A DNA stretch of 64,000 nucleotides. It comes from SYFT01 sp964471115. Lineage in GTDB: Bacteria > Acidobacteriota > Vicinamibacteria > Vicinamibacterales > SCN-69-37. A model generated the notes under the pieces. The model did not search any database, was not told the origin of the DNA, and was given only the letters and a program-made list of their open reading frames with translations. The first letter of the stretch is position 1, and each line of letters begins with the position of its first letter. The position numbers were made by a program, and so were the translations under genes. Below, in pieces: positions 26,457-37,000 of the stretch. Location: positions 158,241-222,240 of the forward strand of contig CAYYFE010000003.1 in the NCBI GenBank assembly GCA_964471115.1, in the 5' to 3' direction.

Positions 26457-26623
26457 GAGTGCGGCGCATGCTACCACGCGTTCCCAGAGCAGAGCACTCG
26501 TGTCCGACACCGAACGTCGTGGTGTGGGTGCCCCCTGTTTGCCGGATTGTTTCGGGTCTTCACCGGAGGATACGGTGACGGGGCTCCGACTGCGAATTGG
26601 CGGAGTACTTGGAGGAGAAGTAC

Positions 26624-29600
26624 ATGAATCGACACGTCAGGCGCCTTCTGCTGGCAGGGCTGGTTGTTGCCTGCAGTTCGACCCTCGCGTTCGCGCAAGC
26701 CACGACGACCCTGTCGGGTGTCGTCAAAGACTCGGCCGGCGGCGTCATTCCTGGCGCCACGGTGGTGGTGACCAACACGGCGACCGGCGCCACGTACGAG
26801 ACGGTGACCGGCCCCAATGGCTCCTATACGGTTCCGGCGCTGCAGGCCGGCACGTACACCGTTGCCGCCACCCTGAGTGGCTTCAAGACGGCACAGGTCA
26901 ACAACTTCCGGGTGGCGCTGGGCGTGCCGGCGACGGTGGACCTGACGCTGGAAGTCGGCCAGTTGACCGACGTGGTCAACGTCACCGCCAGCGCGGAGCT
27001 CATCAACACCCAGAACGCGACCGTGGCGGCCACGCTCAACGCGGATCAGCTGAACCGCATGCCGACGCCCACGCGCAACGCGCTCAACGCGGTCACGTTC
27101 CTGCCGGGTGTGAACACCGCGACGACCAACCGTGAGTCGCGGATCAACGGCCTGCCGGAGTCGATGATTTCGATCACGATGGACGGCGTCAGCAACAACG
27201 ACAACTTCCTGCGGTCGACCGACAGCTTCTTTGCGTCGGTCACGCCGCGGCAGGACGCCGTCGAGGCCGTCACGGTGACGATGGCGGCCGCCGGCGCGCA
27301 GGTCGGCGGCAGCGGCGCGGTGACGATCGGCTTCCAGACGCGCTCGGGCGGCAACCGGTTCTCCGGGTCGCTCTACGAATACTTCCGCAGCCCTGAGCTG
27401 AACTCGAACTACTTCTTCAACAAGATCAACAGCCTGCCGAAGAACGAGGTCAAGCTCAACCAGTACGGCGGCCGCGTGGGCGGGCCGATTTACGTGCCCG
27501 GCGTCGTCGACGGCCGCGGCAAGGCGTTTTTCTTCGTCAACTACGAGCAGATCCGGTTCCCGAACAGCTTCACGCGGACGCGGTCGGTGCTGCACCCGCG
27601 CGCGCTGGACGGCTGGTTCCGGTACACCTCGGGCGGCGCGACGCGCGAGATCAACGTGATGGACCTCGCGGCGGCCAACGGCCAGATTGCCGCCTACGAC
27701 CCCACGGTCACGTCGCTGCTGGCGAAGATCGCCGCCTCGACCGCCTCGACCGGCACCATCAACGAGACGGCCGACCCGCTGGTGAACAGCTACGTGTTCC
27801 TCAGCCCCAGCAAGCTGTTCGAACATCAGCCGACGACGCGCCTGGACTACAACATCACCGACAACCACCGTCTGAGCGGCACGGCGGCCATCATCTGGGC
27901 CGAGCGGTCGGCCGATTACCTCAACGGCACCGACGCGCGGTTCATCGACGCGCCGAACATGCGCGACTTCAAGTCGAAGCGGCCGTTGTATTCATTGACG
28001 CTGCGGTCGACGTTGTCGTCGAACCTCGTCAACGAACTGCGGTTCGGCATCACCGCCAAGGGCGGCCAGTCCAACTTCGGGTTCACCTCCGAGGTCGAGT
28101 CCCGGAACGGCCCCTCCACCTTCGAGGATCAGGGCGGATTCGCGATCGACTTCGACCAGAACCTCGGCCTGACCAACTGGTGGACGTCCAACGGCCCGAG
28201 CTGGCGCAGCGCGCCGACCTACAGCATCGCCAACACGGTGAGCTGGCAGCGCGGCAATCACAGCCTGACCTTCGGCGCCGAGTGGCTGAAGGCCACCGCG
28301 CAGGAAAACGCGCAGCAGATCGTGCCCGGCATCAGCCTCGGCTTCAGCACGCAGTTCGATCCGGCGGCCGACCTGTTCACGTCGACGAACTTTCCGGGCG
28401 CGTCGTCCGGCCAGTTGACCGATGCCCGCAACCTGTATGCGTTGCTGACGGGCCGCGTGATCGCGGTCACCGGACAGGCCGCGCTCGACCCCGTCACCAA
28501 CAAGTATGTGGCGTTTGGTCCGCGCACCCGGGCGGGTCACATCCAGGTGTTCTCAGGGTATGCGCAGGACTCGTGGCGCGTGACGCCGACGCTGACCGTC
28601 AACGTGGGGCTGCGGTACGACGTGCAGACGCCGTTTGTGGCCACCAACGACATCATGTCGGCGGTGCAGCTCGACAGCGTGTGCGGCATGTCGGGCATCG
28701 GTCCGAACACCAATGTCTACAACCGCTGCAACTTCTTCCAGCCGGGCGCCAACAGCGGCAAGGCGACGCCTGAGTACGTGCAGCTGACGCGCGGCACCCA
28801 GGGGTACTCCACCGACTGGAACAACTTCGCGCCGTCGGTGAGCGTGGCGTGGCGGCCGAACGTGCAGGACGGCTGGCTGCGCACGATTCTGGGCAACCCG
28901 GATCAGGCGACCATTCGCGCCGGGTGGTCCGTGGCGTACGAACGGCAGGGGATGAGCGCGTTCACGGGCGTGTTCGGCGCCAACCCGGGAAGCACGATCA
29001 CGCTCTCGCGCGGAACGGACACGGGGCTGGTGCCCGACGGGGAGTCGTGGCCCGTGCTCTTCAGCCAGCGCGAGCGCCTTTACAACGCCGACTTCGACGA
29101 AACGCCGGTGTTCCCCATCCAGGTGCGCGCCAACCGCGCGGATGACATCAGCGCGTTTTCACCCGACATCGAGATCGGCCGGGCGCAGACCTGGACGGTC
29201 GGGGTGCAGCGGTCGCTCGGCACCGATACCGCGGTGGAGGTCCGGTATGTCGGCACCCGCGGCGACATGCAGTGGTCGACGCTCGACTACAACGGCATCC
29301 GCGGCGAGAACCTGATCAACAACGGGTTCCTCGACGAGTTCCGCAGCGCGATGGCGAACCTGAAGGCCAACAACGCCTCGAACGTGTCGTCCCGCCGTGG
29401 CTCGTTCGCCTATTTCGGCCCCGGCACCGGCACGACGCCGCTGCCGATCTACCTGGCGTACTTCAACGGTCGCAGTGATGCCAACAACCCGTCGGCCTAC
29501 TCGGGTGGCACGTCGACCTGGGCGAGCACGACGTTTGCCGCGCGCCTGGCCGCGGCCAGCCCCAGCCCCCTGTCGGCGGCGGGGGATCTGGACGGCAATG

Positions 29601-30517
29601 CGACGCGGCGCGCCAACGCGCTGCGCGCGGGCCTGCCCGCGAACTTCTTCATTCCGAACCCGGCCGTCGGGGATGTGGATGTCACCGACTCGGGCGCGTT
29701 CAGCGACTACCACGCCCTGCAGATCGACCTGCGGCGCCGCCTGTCCAAGGGGCTGTCAGCCAGCCTGAACTACCAGTACGCGCTCGAGGGCGGGTCGGCG
29801 TTTGACGGCTTCAGCTTTGGCCGGACGATGGTCAGTTCCGCCAACGTGCGGCACGCGATCAAGGCGCAGTGGGACTGGACCCTTCCGGTGGGCCGCGGCC
29901 AGCGGTTTGGCGCGAACATGCACCCGGTGCTGGACGCCATTCTCGGCGGCTGGAGCATGAACGGCGTCGGCCGTATCCAGGCGCGGGTCATGAACTTCGG
30001 CAACGTGCGTCTGGTGGGCATGTCGGTGGATGAACTGACCGACATGTACAAGTTCTACCGCCGCACGAACGCGTCCACCGGCCGCACCGAAATCTGGATG
30101 CTGCCCGAGGACGTGATCCTCAACACGCGCCGCGCCTTCAGCGTCAGCAACACGACGGCCGACGGCTACTCGACGTCGCTCGGCACGCCGACCGGCCGCT
30201 ACATCGCGCCGGCCAACACGGCCAGCTGCATCCAGATCGTGGCGGGCGACTGCGCGCCGCGCACGGTCATCGTGCGCGCGCCGTGGTTCACCCGCTTCGA
30301 CATCGGTGTAACCAAGCGCTTCAACCTGAAGGGCTCGATGAACATCGAGGTGCGCGGCGACGTGCTGAACCTGTTCGACAACATCAACTTCAACCCGGTG
30401 GCCAACCCCGGTGCCGGCGCGACGATCTTCCAGGTCACCAGCGCCTACACCGACCCGAGCAACACGTACGACCCGGGCGGCCGCCTCGGTCAGTTGATGA
30501 TCCGGTTCAACTGGTAA
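26624..30517 (+). CDS. Oar-like TonB-dependent outer-membrane receptor
   Basis: The 1297-aa protein has a signal peptide (LLLAGLVVACSSTLAFAQ), then a carboxypeptidase-regulatory-like beta-sandwich (about residues 23-105, GVVKDSAGGVIPGATVVVTN), a plug region (about 125-240, RINGLPESMISITMDGVSNND) and a very long beta-barrel ending in a Phe/Trp-type terminus (GQLMIRFNW). This architecture is typical of the expanded Oar-like receptors of Acidobacteriota, thought to import large or oligomeric substrates with TonB energy. The start is ATG 26624, with GGAGGAG at 26611-26617. The substrate is unknown; no SusD-like lipoprotein or glycosidase is beside it. Confidence 0.9.
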   Translation: MNRHVRRLLLAGLVVACSSTLAFAQATTTLSGVVKDSAGGVIPGATVVVTNTATGATYETVTGPNGSYTVPALQAGTYTVAATLSGFKTAQVNNFRVALGVPATVDLTLEVGQLTDVVNVTASAELINTQNATVAATLNADQLNRMPTPTRNALNAVTFLPGVNTATTNRESRINGLPESMISITMDGVSNNDNFLRSTDSFFASVTPRQDAVEAVTVTMAAAGAQVGGSGAVTIGFQTRSGGNRFSGSLYEYFRSPELNSNYFFNKINSLPKNEVKLNQYGGRVGGPIYVPGVVDGRGKAFFFVNYEQIRFPNSFTRTRSVLHPRALDGWFRYTSGGATREINVMDLAAANGQIAAYDPTVTSLLAKIAASTASTGTINETADPLVNSYVFLSPSKLFEHQPTTRLDYNITDNHRLSGTAAIIWAERSADYLNGTDARFIDAPNMRDFKSKRPLYSLTLRSTLSSNLVNELRFGITAKGGQSNFGFTSEVESRNGPSTFEDQGGFAIDFDQNLGLTNWWTSNGPSWRSAPTYSIANTVSWQRGNHSLTFGAEWLKATAQENAQQIVPGISLGFSTQFDPAADLFTSTNFPGASSGQLTDARNLYALLTGRVIAVTGQAALDPVTNKYVAFGPRTRAGHIQVFSGYAQDSWRVTPTLTVNVGLRYDVQTPFVATNDIMSAVQLDSVCGMSGIGPNTNVYNRCNFFQPGANSGKATPEYVQLTRGTQGYSTDWNNFAPSVSVAWRPNVQDGWLRTILGNPDQATIRAGWSVAYERQGMSAFTGVFGANPGSTITLSRGTDTGLVPDGESWPVLFSQRERLYNADFDETPVFPIQVRANRADDISAFSPDIEIGRAQTWTVGVQRSLGTDTAVEVRYVGTRGDMQWSTLDYNGIRGENLINNGFLDEFRSAMANLKANNASNVSSRRGSFAYFGPGTGTTPLPIYLAYFNGRSDANNPSAYSGGTSTWASTTFAARLAAASPSPLSAAGDLDGNATRRANALRAGLPANFFIPNPAVGDVDVTDSGAFSDYHALQIDLRRRLSKGLSASLNYQYALEGGSAFDGFSFGRTMVSSANVRHAIKAQWDWTLPVGRGQRFGANMHPVLDAILGGWSMNGVGRIQARVMNFGNVRLVGMSVDELTDMYKFYRRTNASTGRTEIWMLPEDVILNTRRAFSVSNTTADGYSTSLGTPTGRYIAPANTASCIQIVAGDCAPRTVIVRAPWFTRFDIGVTKRFNLKGSMNIEVRGDVLNLFDNINFNPVANPGAGATIFQVTSAYTDPSNTYDPGGRLGQLMIRFNW

Positions 30518-30524
30518 GACAGAC

Positions 30525-30581
30525 CAGTGCGAAGTGCGAAGTGCGGAGTGCGGAGTGCGGCCTGGCTGCACTCCGCACTCC
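30525..30581. repeat. heptamer array with inverted copies
   Basis: Direct GGAGTGC copies followed by inverted copies, in the 64-bp gap between the TonB receptor stop and the convergent ATPase stop. Confidence 0.85.
30545..30581. terminator. 14-bp perfect hairpin between convergent genes
   Basis: GGAGTGCGGAGTGC (30545-30558), a 9-nt loop, then GCACTCCGCACTCC (30568-30581), a perfect stem immediately before the ATPase stop codon (30582-30584). Made of heptamer repeat units; probably a bidirectional terminator, though it lacks a U-tract. Confidence 0.55.
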
Positions 30582-33239
30582 TCAGCGCGCCCGTCGCACC
30601 CGCCGAAGCTGTGAGACCAGCGCGGGTAGCGTCGCCAGACCAGACGCCACGGCCCAGTCCGCCGCGCCGAGCGGCGAGGTGCCCAACAGTCGCTGCAGCG
30701 GCGCCCACTGCACGGCCGAGACCTGCAGCGCGATCACCAGCCCCACGGCGCCCAGCGCCCACCGGTTGGCCACGATCCGCGACGGCGCCAGCACGGCGTC
30801 GTGACTCCGCGCGGTCCCCAGGTGAAACAATTGCGTCAGCGCCAGCGTGACAAACGCCATCGTGGAGGCGTGCGCCGGCCCGGCCGGCCGCGCAGCGAGG
30901 AACGCCACCAGCGTGACACTGGCGATGGCCAGCGCGTGCGTGGCGATGGCCCTCACGAACCGCGGTGACAGCAGCGCGGCCTTCGGGTCGCGTGGGGGCC
31001 GCGCCATCACGCCGGCCTCGGCCGGCTCGACCGCCAGCGCCAGCGCCGGGAACGTATCGGTCACCAGGTTGAGCCACAGAATCTGCAACGGCGTGAGTGG
31101 CGCCAGCCCGGCAAGCCCCGCCGCCAGCAACACGAAGATCTCGGCCAGGTTGCACGAGAACAGGTAGAACACGAATTTCCGGATGTTGTCGTAGATGACG
31201 CGGCCTTCCTCGATGGCGGCCCCGATCGTCGGAAACCAGTCGTCCTGCAGGACGACATCGGCCGCATCACGCGCCACGTCGGTCCCGCGTCCCCCCATCG
31301 CCACACCGACATCCGCGCGCTTGAGGGCCGCCGCGTCGTTGACGCCGTCCCCGAGCACGGCCACGATGTCCCCGCGGCTCTGCAGGCCCGCGACGATGCG
31401 CAGCTTGGCCTCGGGACTCACGCGCGAGAAGGCCTGGATGGTCGCCAGGTGGCGCGCGAGTGCTTCGTCGCTCCAGTCGTCCACGGTCCGGCCGGTGACC
31501 ACCGCGTCGCCGGCGTCCTGCAGTCCCAACGACACGCCCACCGCGCGGGCGGTCGGCGCCTGGTCCCCGGTGATCATCACCGTCCGAATGCCCGCAGTGC
31601 GGAACTGCCTGATCGTGTCGGCCACGCCTGCCGCCGGCGGGTCGATCAACCCGGCCAGTCCCAGCAGCGTCAGGCCCGTCAGCGATCGGTCGTCGGTGCC
31701 ATCGAGCGCGCGGTGCGCCAGGGCAATCACACGCAGGCCGTCAGCGGCCATCGCGTGATTGACGGCGTCGATGTGCGCGCGCATCTGTTCGTCGAGTGTT
31801 CCCACGGAGCCGTCGGCCGCCATCCACTGGGTGGCGTGCGCGAGGATGGCCTGCGGGGCGCCTTTGACCGACACACTCAGCGCGTCAGGCGCCGCGTGGG
31901 TGCCTCGATGAAACGTCGCCATCATCCGGCGCTCGCTCGAGAACGGGACTTCGTCAAACGCCGGGTACTGGTCGTCGAGTGTGTTGCGCTCGAGGCCGAG
32001 TTTGCGGCCCAGGACCAGCAGCGCGACGTCGGTCGGGTCGCCGTGCGCCACCCAGCGCGCGCCGTCGAGGACCGCGTCGCCGCGGCCCGCGCGGACGGCG
32101 GCCTCAACCGCCAGCCGTGCGGCCACATGGGGGGCTGGTGTGATGGCGCCGGTGGGGGCGTAGCCGTCGCCGCTGATCTGGAACTCGGTGCCGCCGGCCC
32201 ACAGGCGCGTGGCCACCATGGTGCCCGCCGTGAGGGTGCCGGTCTTGTCCGTGCAGACGGCCGTGACCGACCCCAGCGATTCCACCGAGGGCAATCGGCG
32301 CACGAGGGCGCGGCGGCGCGCCATGCGCCGCACTCCCACCGCCAGCGCGACGGTGGCGACGGCCGGCAGTCCTTCGGGCACCGCCGCCACGGCCAGGGCC
32401 AGGCTGGTGGCCACGACCACCGACCACGGCAACCCCTGCCAGAGACTCAACACGCCGACCATCACCGCGACGAGCAGCGCCAGCCACACGAGGCGGCGGC
32501 CCAGCAGATCGAGGCGCTGTTCGAGCGGCGTGCGCGTGTCCTTGATGGCCGAGACGAGGCCGCCGATGCGGCCCACTTCAGTCGCCATGCCCGTGGCCAC
32601 GACCACCGCCGTGGCTCGTCCGTCGAGGACGGCCGTGCCGCCGTAGGTCATGGCGCTCCGATCGGCCAGCGGAACGCCGTCGGGCACGGGCGCGGCCGTC
32701 TTGCTGACCGGGACGGACTCGCCGGTCAGGGCCGATTCATTCACCCGCAGGCCCCACTCGCGCAGCACGCGGGCGTCGGCCGGCACCGCATTGCCCGCTT
32801 CGAGCACGATTACATCGCCGGGCACCAGGTCCGCGGCGTCCACCTCGATCGGACCGGCGTGTTCAGGCCGATGCACCCAGGCGCGGCGTGGTGTCAGGCG
32901 GCTCAGTGATTCAATCGCGCGGCGCGCGCGGACTTCGGTGGTGAATCCGATGAGGGCGTTCAGCAGCAGCACGCCGCCGATGGCCAGCGCATCGACCAGG
33001 TCCGCCGTGACCCAGGCCAGGCACGCGGCTGCGGTGAGCAACGCCACCACGACACTGCGAAACTGCTGGAGGAAGATACGCCACGCGGCGACCGGAGGCG
33101 TGAGCGCCAGGGTGTTCGGCCCCACACGCGCGCGACGGCGCGCGGCCTCTGGTTTCGGTAGTCCGGCGGGCGACGTCTCGAGTACCTGACAAACCCGTTC
33201 CGTCGTCCACGCATGCCACAGCGGCGCAGACGACCCCAT
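30582..33239 (-). CDS. P2-type cation-transporting ATPase
   Basis: An 885-aa P-type ATPase of the Ca2+/Na+ (P2) class. It has an N-terminal cation-ATPase domain, the actuator motif TGES (172-175), the ion-binding PEGLP in M4 (288-292), phosphorylation site D331 in CTDKTGTLT, MITGDQAPTA, the hinge GDGVNDAAALKRADVGVAMG, and four or so C-terminal helices including LQILWLNLVTDTFPALALA. The VPEGLP and NLVTDT motifs favour calcium (or sodium/proton exchange) over heavy metals, and there is no CPC motif. Length is normal. Monocistronic to all appearances, downstream of a heptamer repeat array. Confidence 0.88.
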   Translation of the reverse strand: MGSSAPLWHAWTTERVCQVLETSPAGLPKPEAARRRARVGPNTLALTPPVAAWRIFLQQFRSVVVALLTAAACLAWVTADLVDALAIGGVLLLNALIGFTTEVRARRAIESLSRLTPRRAWVHRPEHAGPIEVDAADLVPGDVIVLEAGNAVPADARVLREWGLRVNESALTGESVPVSKTAAPVPDGVPLADRSAMTYGGTAVLDGRATAVVVATGMATEVGRIGGLVSAIKDTRTPLEQRLDLLGRRLVWLALLVAVMVGVLSLWQGLPWSVVVATSLALAVAAVPEGLPAVATVALAVGVRRMARRRALVRRLPSVESLGSVTAVCTDKTGTLTAGTMVATRLWAGGTEFQISGDGYAPTGAITPAPHVAARLAVEAAVRAGRGDAVLDGARWVAHGDPTDVALLVLGRKLGLERNTLDDQYPAFDEVPFSSERRMMATFHRGTHAAPDALSVSVKGAPQAILAHATQWMAADGSVGTLDEQMRAHIDAVNHAMAADGLRVIALAHRALDGTDDRSLTGLTLLGLAGLIDPPAAGVADTIRQFRTAGIRTVMITGDQAPTARAVGVSLGLQDAGDAVVTGRTVDDWSDEALARHLATIQAFSRVSPEAKLRIVAGLQSRGDIVAVLGDGVNDAAALKRADVGVAMGGRGTDVARDAADVVLQDDWFPTIGAAIEEGRVIYDNIRKFVFYLFSCNLAEIFVLLAAGLAGLAPLTPLQILWLNLVTDTFPALALAVEPAEAGVMARPPRDPKAALLSPRFVRAIATHALAIASVTLVAFLAARPAGPAHASTMAFVTLALTQLFHLGTARSHDAVLAPSRIVANRWALGAVGLVIALQVSAVQWAPLQRLLGTSPLGAADWAVASGLATLPALVSQLRRVRRAR

Positions 33240-33258
33240 GTCTGCACTCTACTCCAAC

Positions 33259-33402
33259 AGTGCGGAGTGCGGAGTGCGGAGTGCGGGGTGCGGAGTGCGG
33301 AGTGCGGGGTGCGGAGTGCGGAGTGCGGGGTGCGGAGTGCGGAGTGCGGAGTGCGCAGTACGGCGTGCGGAGTGCGCACTGCGCACCCCGCACTCCGCAC
33401 GC
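33259..33402. repeat. long GGAGTGC heptamer array
   Basis: About seventeen 7-nt units reading GGAGTGC or GGGGTGC, ending in an inverted segment of CACTCCGCAC. It fills the gap between the start of the ATPase gene (33239) and the stop of the upstream gene (33404), so the ATPase promoter, if separate, must lie within or before the array. Confidence 0.9.
33363..33402 (-). terminator. 13-bp hairpin after the 4-TM protein gene
   Basis: GCGTGCGGAGTGC (33363-33375), a 14-nt loop, then GCACTCCGCACGC (33390-33402), starting one base after the stop of the minus-strand gene at 33404. Same repeat family and same position relative to a stop as the hairpin at 30545-30581. Confidence 0.5.
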
Positions 33403-33403
33403 C

Positions 33404-33961
33404 TCAGGGCCAGAGCCAGCCGAAGGCGCCGGCCGTCATCAGTCCGTAGATCAGGCCGTCAAAGAGGCTCTTGAACGTCGTGCTCCAGCTGCGCTTGTAC
33501 CAGATGGAGGCGGGAATCGCGCCGAAGCTGTAGGCCATGAACGAGACCGTGCCGGCGATGCGGAACACCGCGAGATAGTCCGCTCCGGCGGCAAACACGA
33601 CGCTCAGGATGTAGGCCGTGAAGAAACTCACGAGCAGGGCGAACCCGAACCACTGACCCAGCATCGGGCCCATGTTCACGTCGCCGCCGGCCCAGATCGT
33701 CATGATGCCGTTCGGGCCGCGTCGCAGCTTCTCCTGGAACTTCGGATCCTTCATCGACGCCGGCGTGTCGCAGAAGGGCATGGCGTAGTCGCCCGGCTGC
33801 GCGCCGGTCTTGCGCAGCGCCTCGGCGACGGCATCCTCATCGGGCAGCCGCGCGAAATCGGTCTGGTGGTACGACAACACCATGTGAATCACGGAACTGA
33901 CGAGGAAGACGAGCACGGCGGACAGCACGATCGGCACAGCCAGGGACGTCAACGACACCAT
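33404..33961 (-). CDS. conserved hypothetical 4-TM membrane protein
   Basis: A 185-aa protein I cannot assign to a named family. One helix lies at about residues 8-28, a soluble segment at 30-95 contains FCDTPASMKDPKFQEKL and PNGIMTIW, and three more helices lie at about 97-120, 125-145 and 165-183. The N-terminal helix ends in SSVIHMVLSYH, with two histidines at the membrane edge. The sequence looks well conserved in character (no low complexity) and the frame has normal codon use, so it is a real gene. Nothing in the neighbourhood suggests a role. Confidence 0.7.
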   Translation of the reverse strand: MVSLTSLAVPIVLSAVLVFLVSSVIHMVLSYHQTDFARLPDEDAVAEALRKTGAQPGDYAMPFCDTPASMKDPKFQEKLRRGPNGIMTIWAGGDVNMGPMLGQWFGFALLVSFFTAYILSVVFAAGADYLAVFRIAGTVSFMAYSFGAIPASIWYKRSWSTTFKSLFDGLIYGLMTAGAFGWLWP

Positions 33962-34049
33962 GGGAACCTCCGGGTCTCAGCCAACAGATGGGTGGAACGG
34001 CCGCGGATGGTATCACGGGCGCGAGGCAATCGGCGGGTCAGCCGACCTG

Positions 34050-37000
34050 TCACCGGCGGTCACCGGCCCCCGGCGTTGCGTTGTTGACGTACACATTCCG
34101 GCTCCCGATGCCTTCGGTTCGGCCTGCGCTGTCGGTGACACTCCAGGCGATGCTGTGCCAGCCGTCGGGCACCGTCGTCGTATCCCACGTCATCGATGCG
34201 ATGGCGCCCCGACCGGCATCCAGATTGCGGAAGCGGGTGGGGTTGGTGGTGCGCGGCGTAAAGGGCGGCATCGGGGTCGCGTGACCGAACGCCGACGCCA
34301 CGTCATCGTCGCAGTACGCGTCGGGCGCGATGATCGGACCGGCCGTGCCCCGACACTGGCCGTACGTGGCCGTGCCCGTCGCGATCCCGTCGACAAACAG
34401 CGTGATCGCGGCGCCGGTGGGCACGAGGATGTCCGTGCCGTCCGCGGTCGTATTGAGGTCCGGCGTGAGCACCCAGCCGGAGATCGCGACAACGCCCGAG
34501 ACGGTGGCGCCCTGCGCCGGGGTGTCGATGACGCCGAAGGGGCGCGCGGCGTTGTCGTTGTCCATGACGATGCGCGTCGGTGTGTCGTCGCCGATCGTGC
34601 GGCCCAGGAACCTCCGCCGGCCTTCGGCATCCGTGGCGACGATGAACAGTGACAGCGGGCCCTGGCCGCCGGTGCCCAGCTGCCGCGGGACGTCGGGGAG
34701 CATGCGGGTCAACACGTGCAGACCCCAGCCCGCCCGCGTGGCAGCCGGAGCGCCCGGGAAGGCGGCTGCCACGTCCGGGCGTGTCCCCGGTGTGCGCGCC
34801 GCATCGCCGATGAACACCAGTGATCGGCCGTCGATGAGCTGACAACTGGCAGGCACGTCGAACGGCAGGCACTCGCGATAAACGCCGACGCCGGCGACGT
34901 CGATATCGTCGAGCGCCCAGCCGGTCACGCCAATCGCGCCGGAGACATCCAGGGCGTCCTGCTCGGGTGTGTCCACCTGACCGAAGGGAGGATGAGTCGA
35001 TGCCTCCGGATAGACCACCAGCGTGACGGGAAGCCGCGCGACGGGCAGGCCGCCGACCGGCGTCACGGTGATCGTCGCGCCCATCGTGGTGATCGACGGG
35101 GTGGCGGACAGCGGGCCACTGAGGCTCACCTGGAACGTGCCATTGCCGGTGCCGGATGCCGGCTCGATCTGCAGCCACGACGCGTCGCTGGAGACCGTCC
35201 ATCCGACCCCCGTTCCGCGAAAACGAACGGTGGCGGTTTGCGGGCTGGTCATCGACGTCAGCGATCCCGTGGCGCCGGCGCGCACAGCCGCGAAACGCAT
35301 CGTCAGGGGATCGACCGACAGGGGACCGTCGGTGACGTCGGCCGTGAAGGTGCGTGCGACGAATCGTCCGTCAAACGTACTGTGCTCGTAGACGACGAAC
35401 TCATAGCGGCCCGAGGCCAGGCCGTCAACGGACAGCGCGAAGCCTGAGGGCGAAAACCGTGGATCCCCCAGCGTCGCGGCGACGTCGGGCCGCGCGTCGC
35501 CGTACCGGGCGGTGCCAACGAAGAGGGGCGGCAGACCGCTGCCGGGCTGCGGGTACGCATAGGCCTGCACCGCGTCGACGCCGGTGCCGGACGCATCGGC
35601 GGGGTCGACGGCCCAGCCGACGATCTGAAACGGCTGCCGCAGGAGTCCGGTGGGCGCGGGCGCGTCGATCCACAACGATGGCCGTCCGGGCACGTCCAGC
35701 AGCCACTCGATGTTGAACAGCAGCTTCGTGCCCCACCATGACAGTGTCCCCGGTGTCGTGGACGGCAGATCGGACGCGGTCCACGTCAGGCCGCCGTTCT
35801 CGCTGCGATACAGCCGCGCATCGCTGCCGCGACTGAACAGCCAATCCGGATTCTTCGGGTGCGGGAGCACGTGCCGGACGGCCGAAGGCAAGTCGACCGA
35901 CTGCCAGTTGGCGCCTCCATCGTCGGATCGGTAGAACGTCCCGATCTGCGTAATGGAATCGACGTCGGTGCGGTACATGATCCGCCCGTCCGCCGTGGCC
36001 ACCGTGAGCGCGGGCGTGCGCGACGGGCTGCCGGTGGCGATGACCGCGAGTGACGGCGTCACGCTGTCCGCATCGCGCACCAGGCCAACCGACACCGGAC
36101 AACAGCCCAGCGGTGGATGATGGCGAAGGGTGTACGTCAGCGTGCGTGCCTGGCCCAGGGCGAAGCCGATCGAGGTCAGCGACGAACCGCCTCCAGGGCC
36201 GCCGGGCGGCAGTTCGTATACCAGTTCCCACGCGGGTGCCGGCGACCGGGCGGCCAGCGTCCGGAACAACTTCAGCGAAGACGCCACGTAGAGGACGTTG
36301 CCTGAGGCCGCGAGACTGCCAATCGTGAAGTCCGGTTCGGGAAGGGGCAGATCCTGGACGGTCCCTGACGGGATCTCCGTGCGCACCAGCCGTGCGCCGA
36401 CCGTCCCATACACGTACGGGCCGGTGGGGTCGAGGCTGACCAGGTCGAGTCCGCCGCCGCTTTGTCCACGTGTCAGGACGCGCTGCGGCACCGGGGCACT
36501 GAGGCTGACGACCGCCAGTTCCCCGTGTCCAACCATCAGCCGGCTGTCGGCCGAGAGCGGACCGACATCAAGCCATCCGCTGCCGCCCAGGCCCTCGCTG
36601 AGTGGTATCCAGTCTCCCGGTCCGGCTGTCGTCACGTTGTCGGTCCGGAAGACACCGTACGTCGACCCCACCCAGGCGCGGCTGTTCGTGGTGCCGTTGA
36701 ATCCCGCATCGGTGAGGAACACCGCCGGCGCGCGGATGTCCGAGGCGGCGGGCGCTGAGAGCTGGCTGAACGTGGCGCCTCCGTCGGCGCTGCGAACCAG
36801 ATTGCCGCCGCTGGCGAGCACGATTGACCGGGCATCGACCGGGTTCACCCACAGCACGGGCGGTTTGCCATGCTGTCCGGCGTCAAACCGCATCGTCGTT
36901 GCGACGAAGTCGAAGGACTGCCCGCCAGAAGTGCTGATCAGCAGCCGGTAGCCGTCATCCCACGGGGCCAGCGCGTAGAGCGTGGCCGGCGCGCTCGCGG

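Noticed and set aside
33213..33474. Small frames with ECGVRSA or PRTPHSA repeats
   Set aside because: They are translations of the heptamer array in various frames and carry no independent coding signal.
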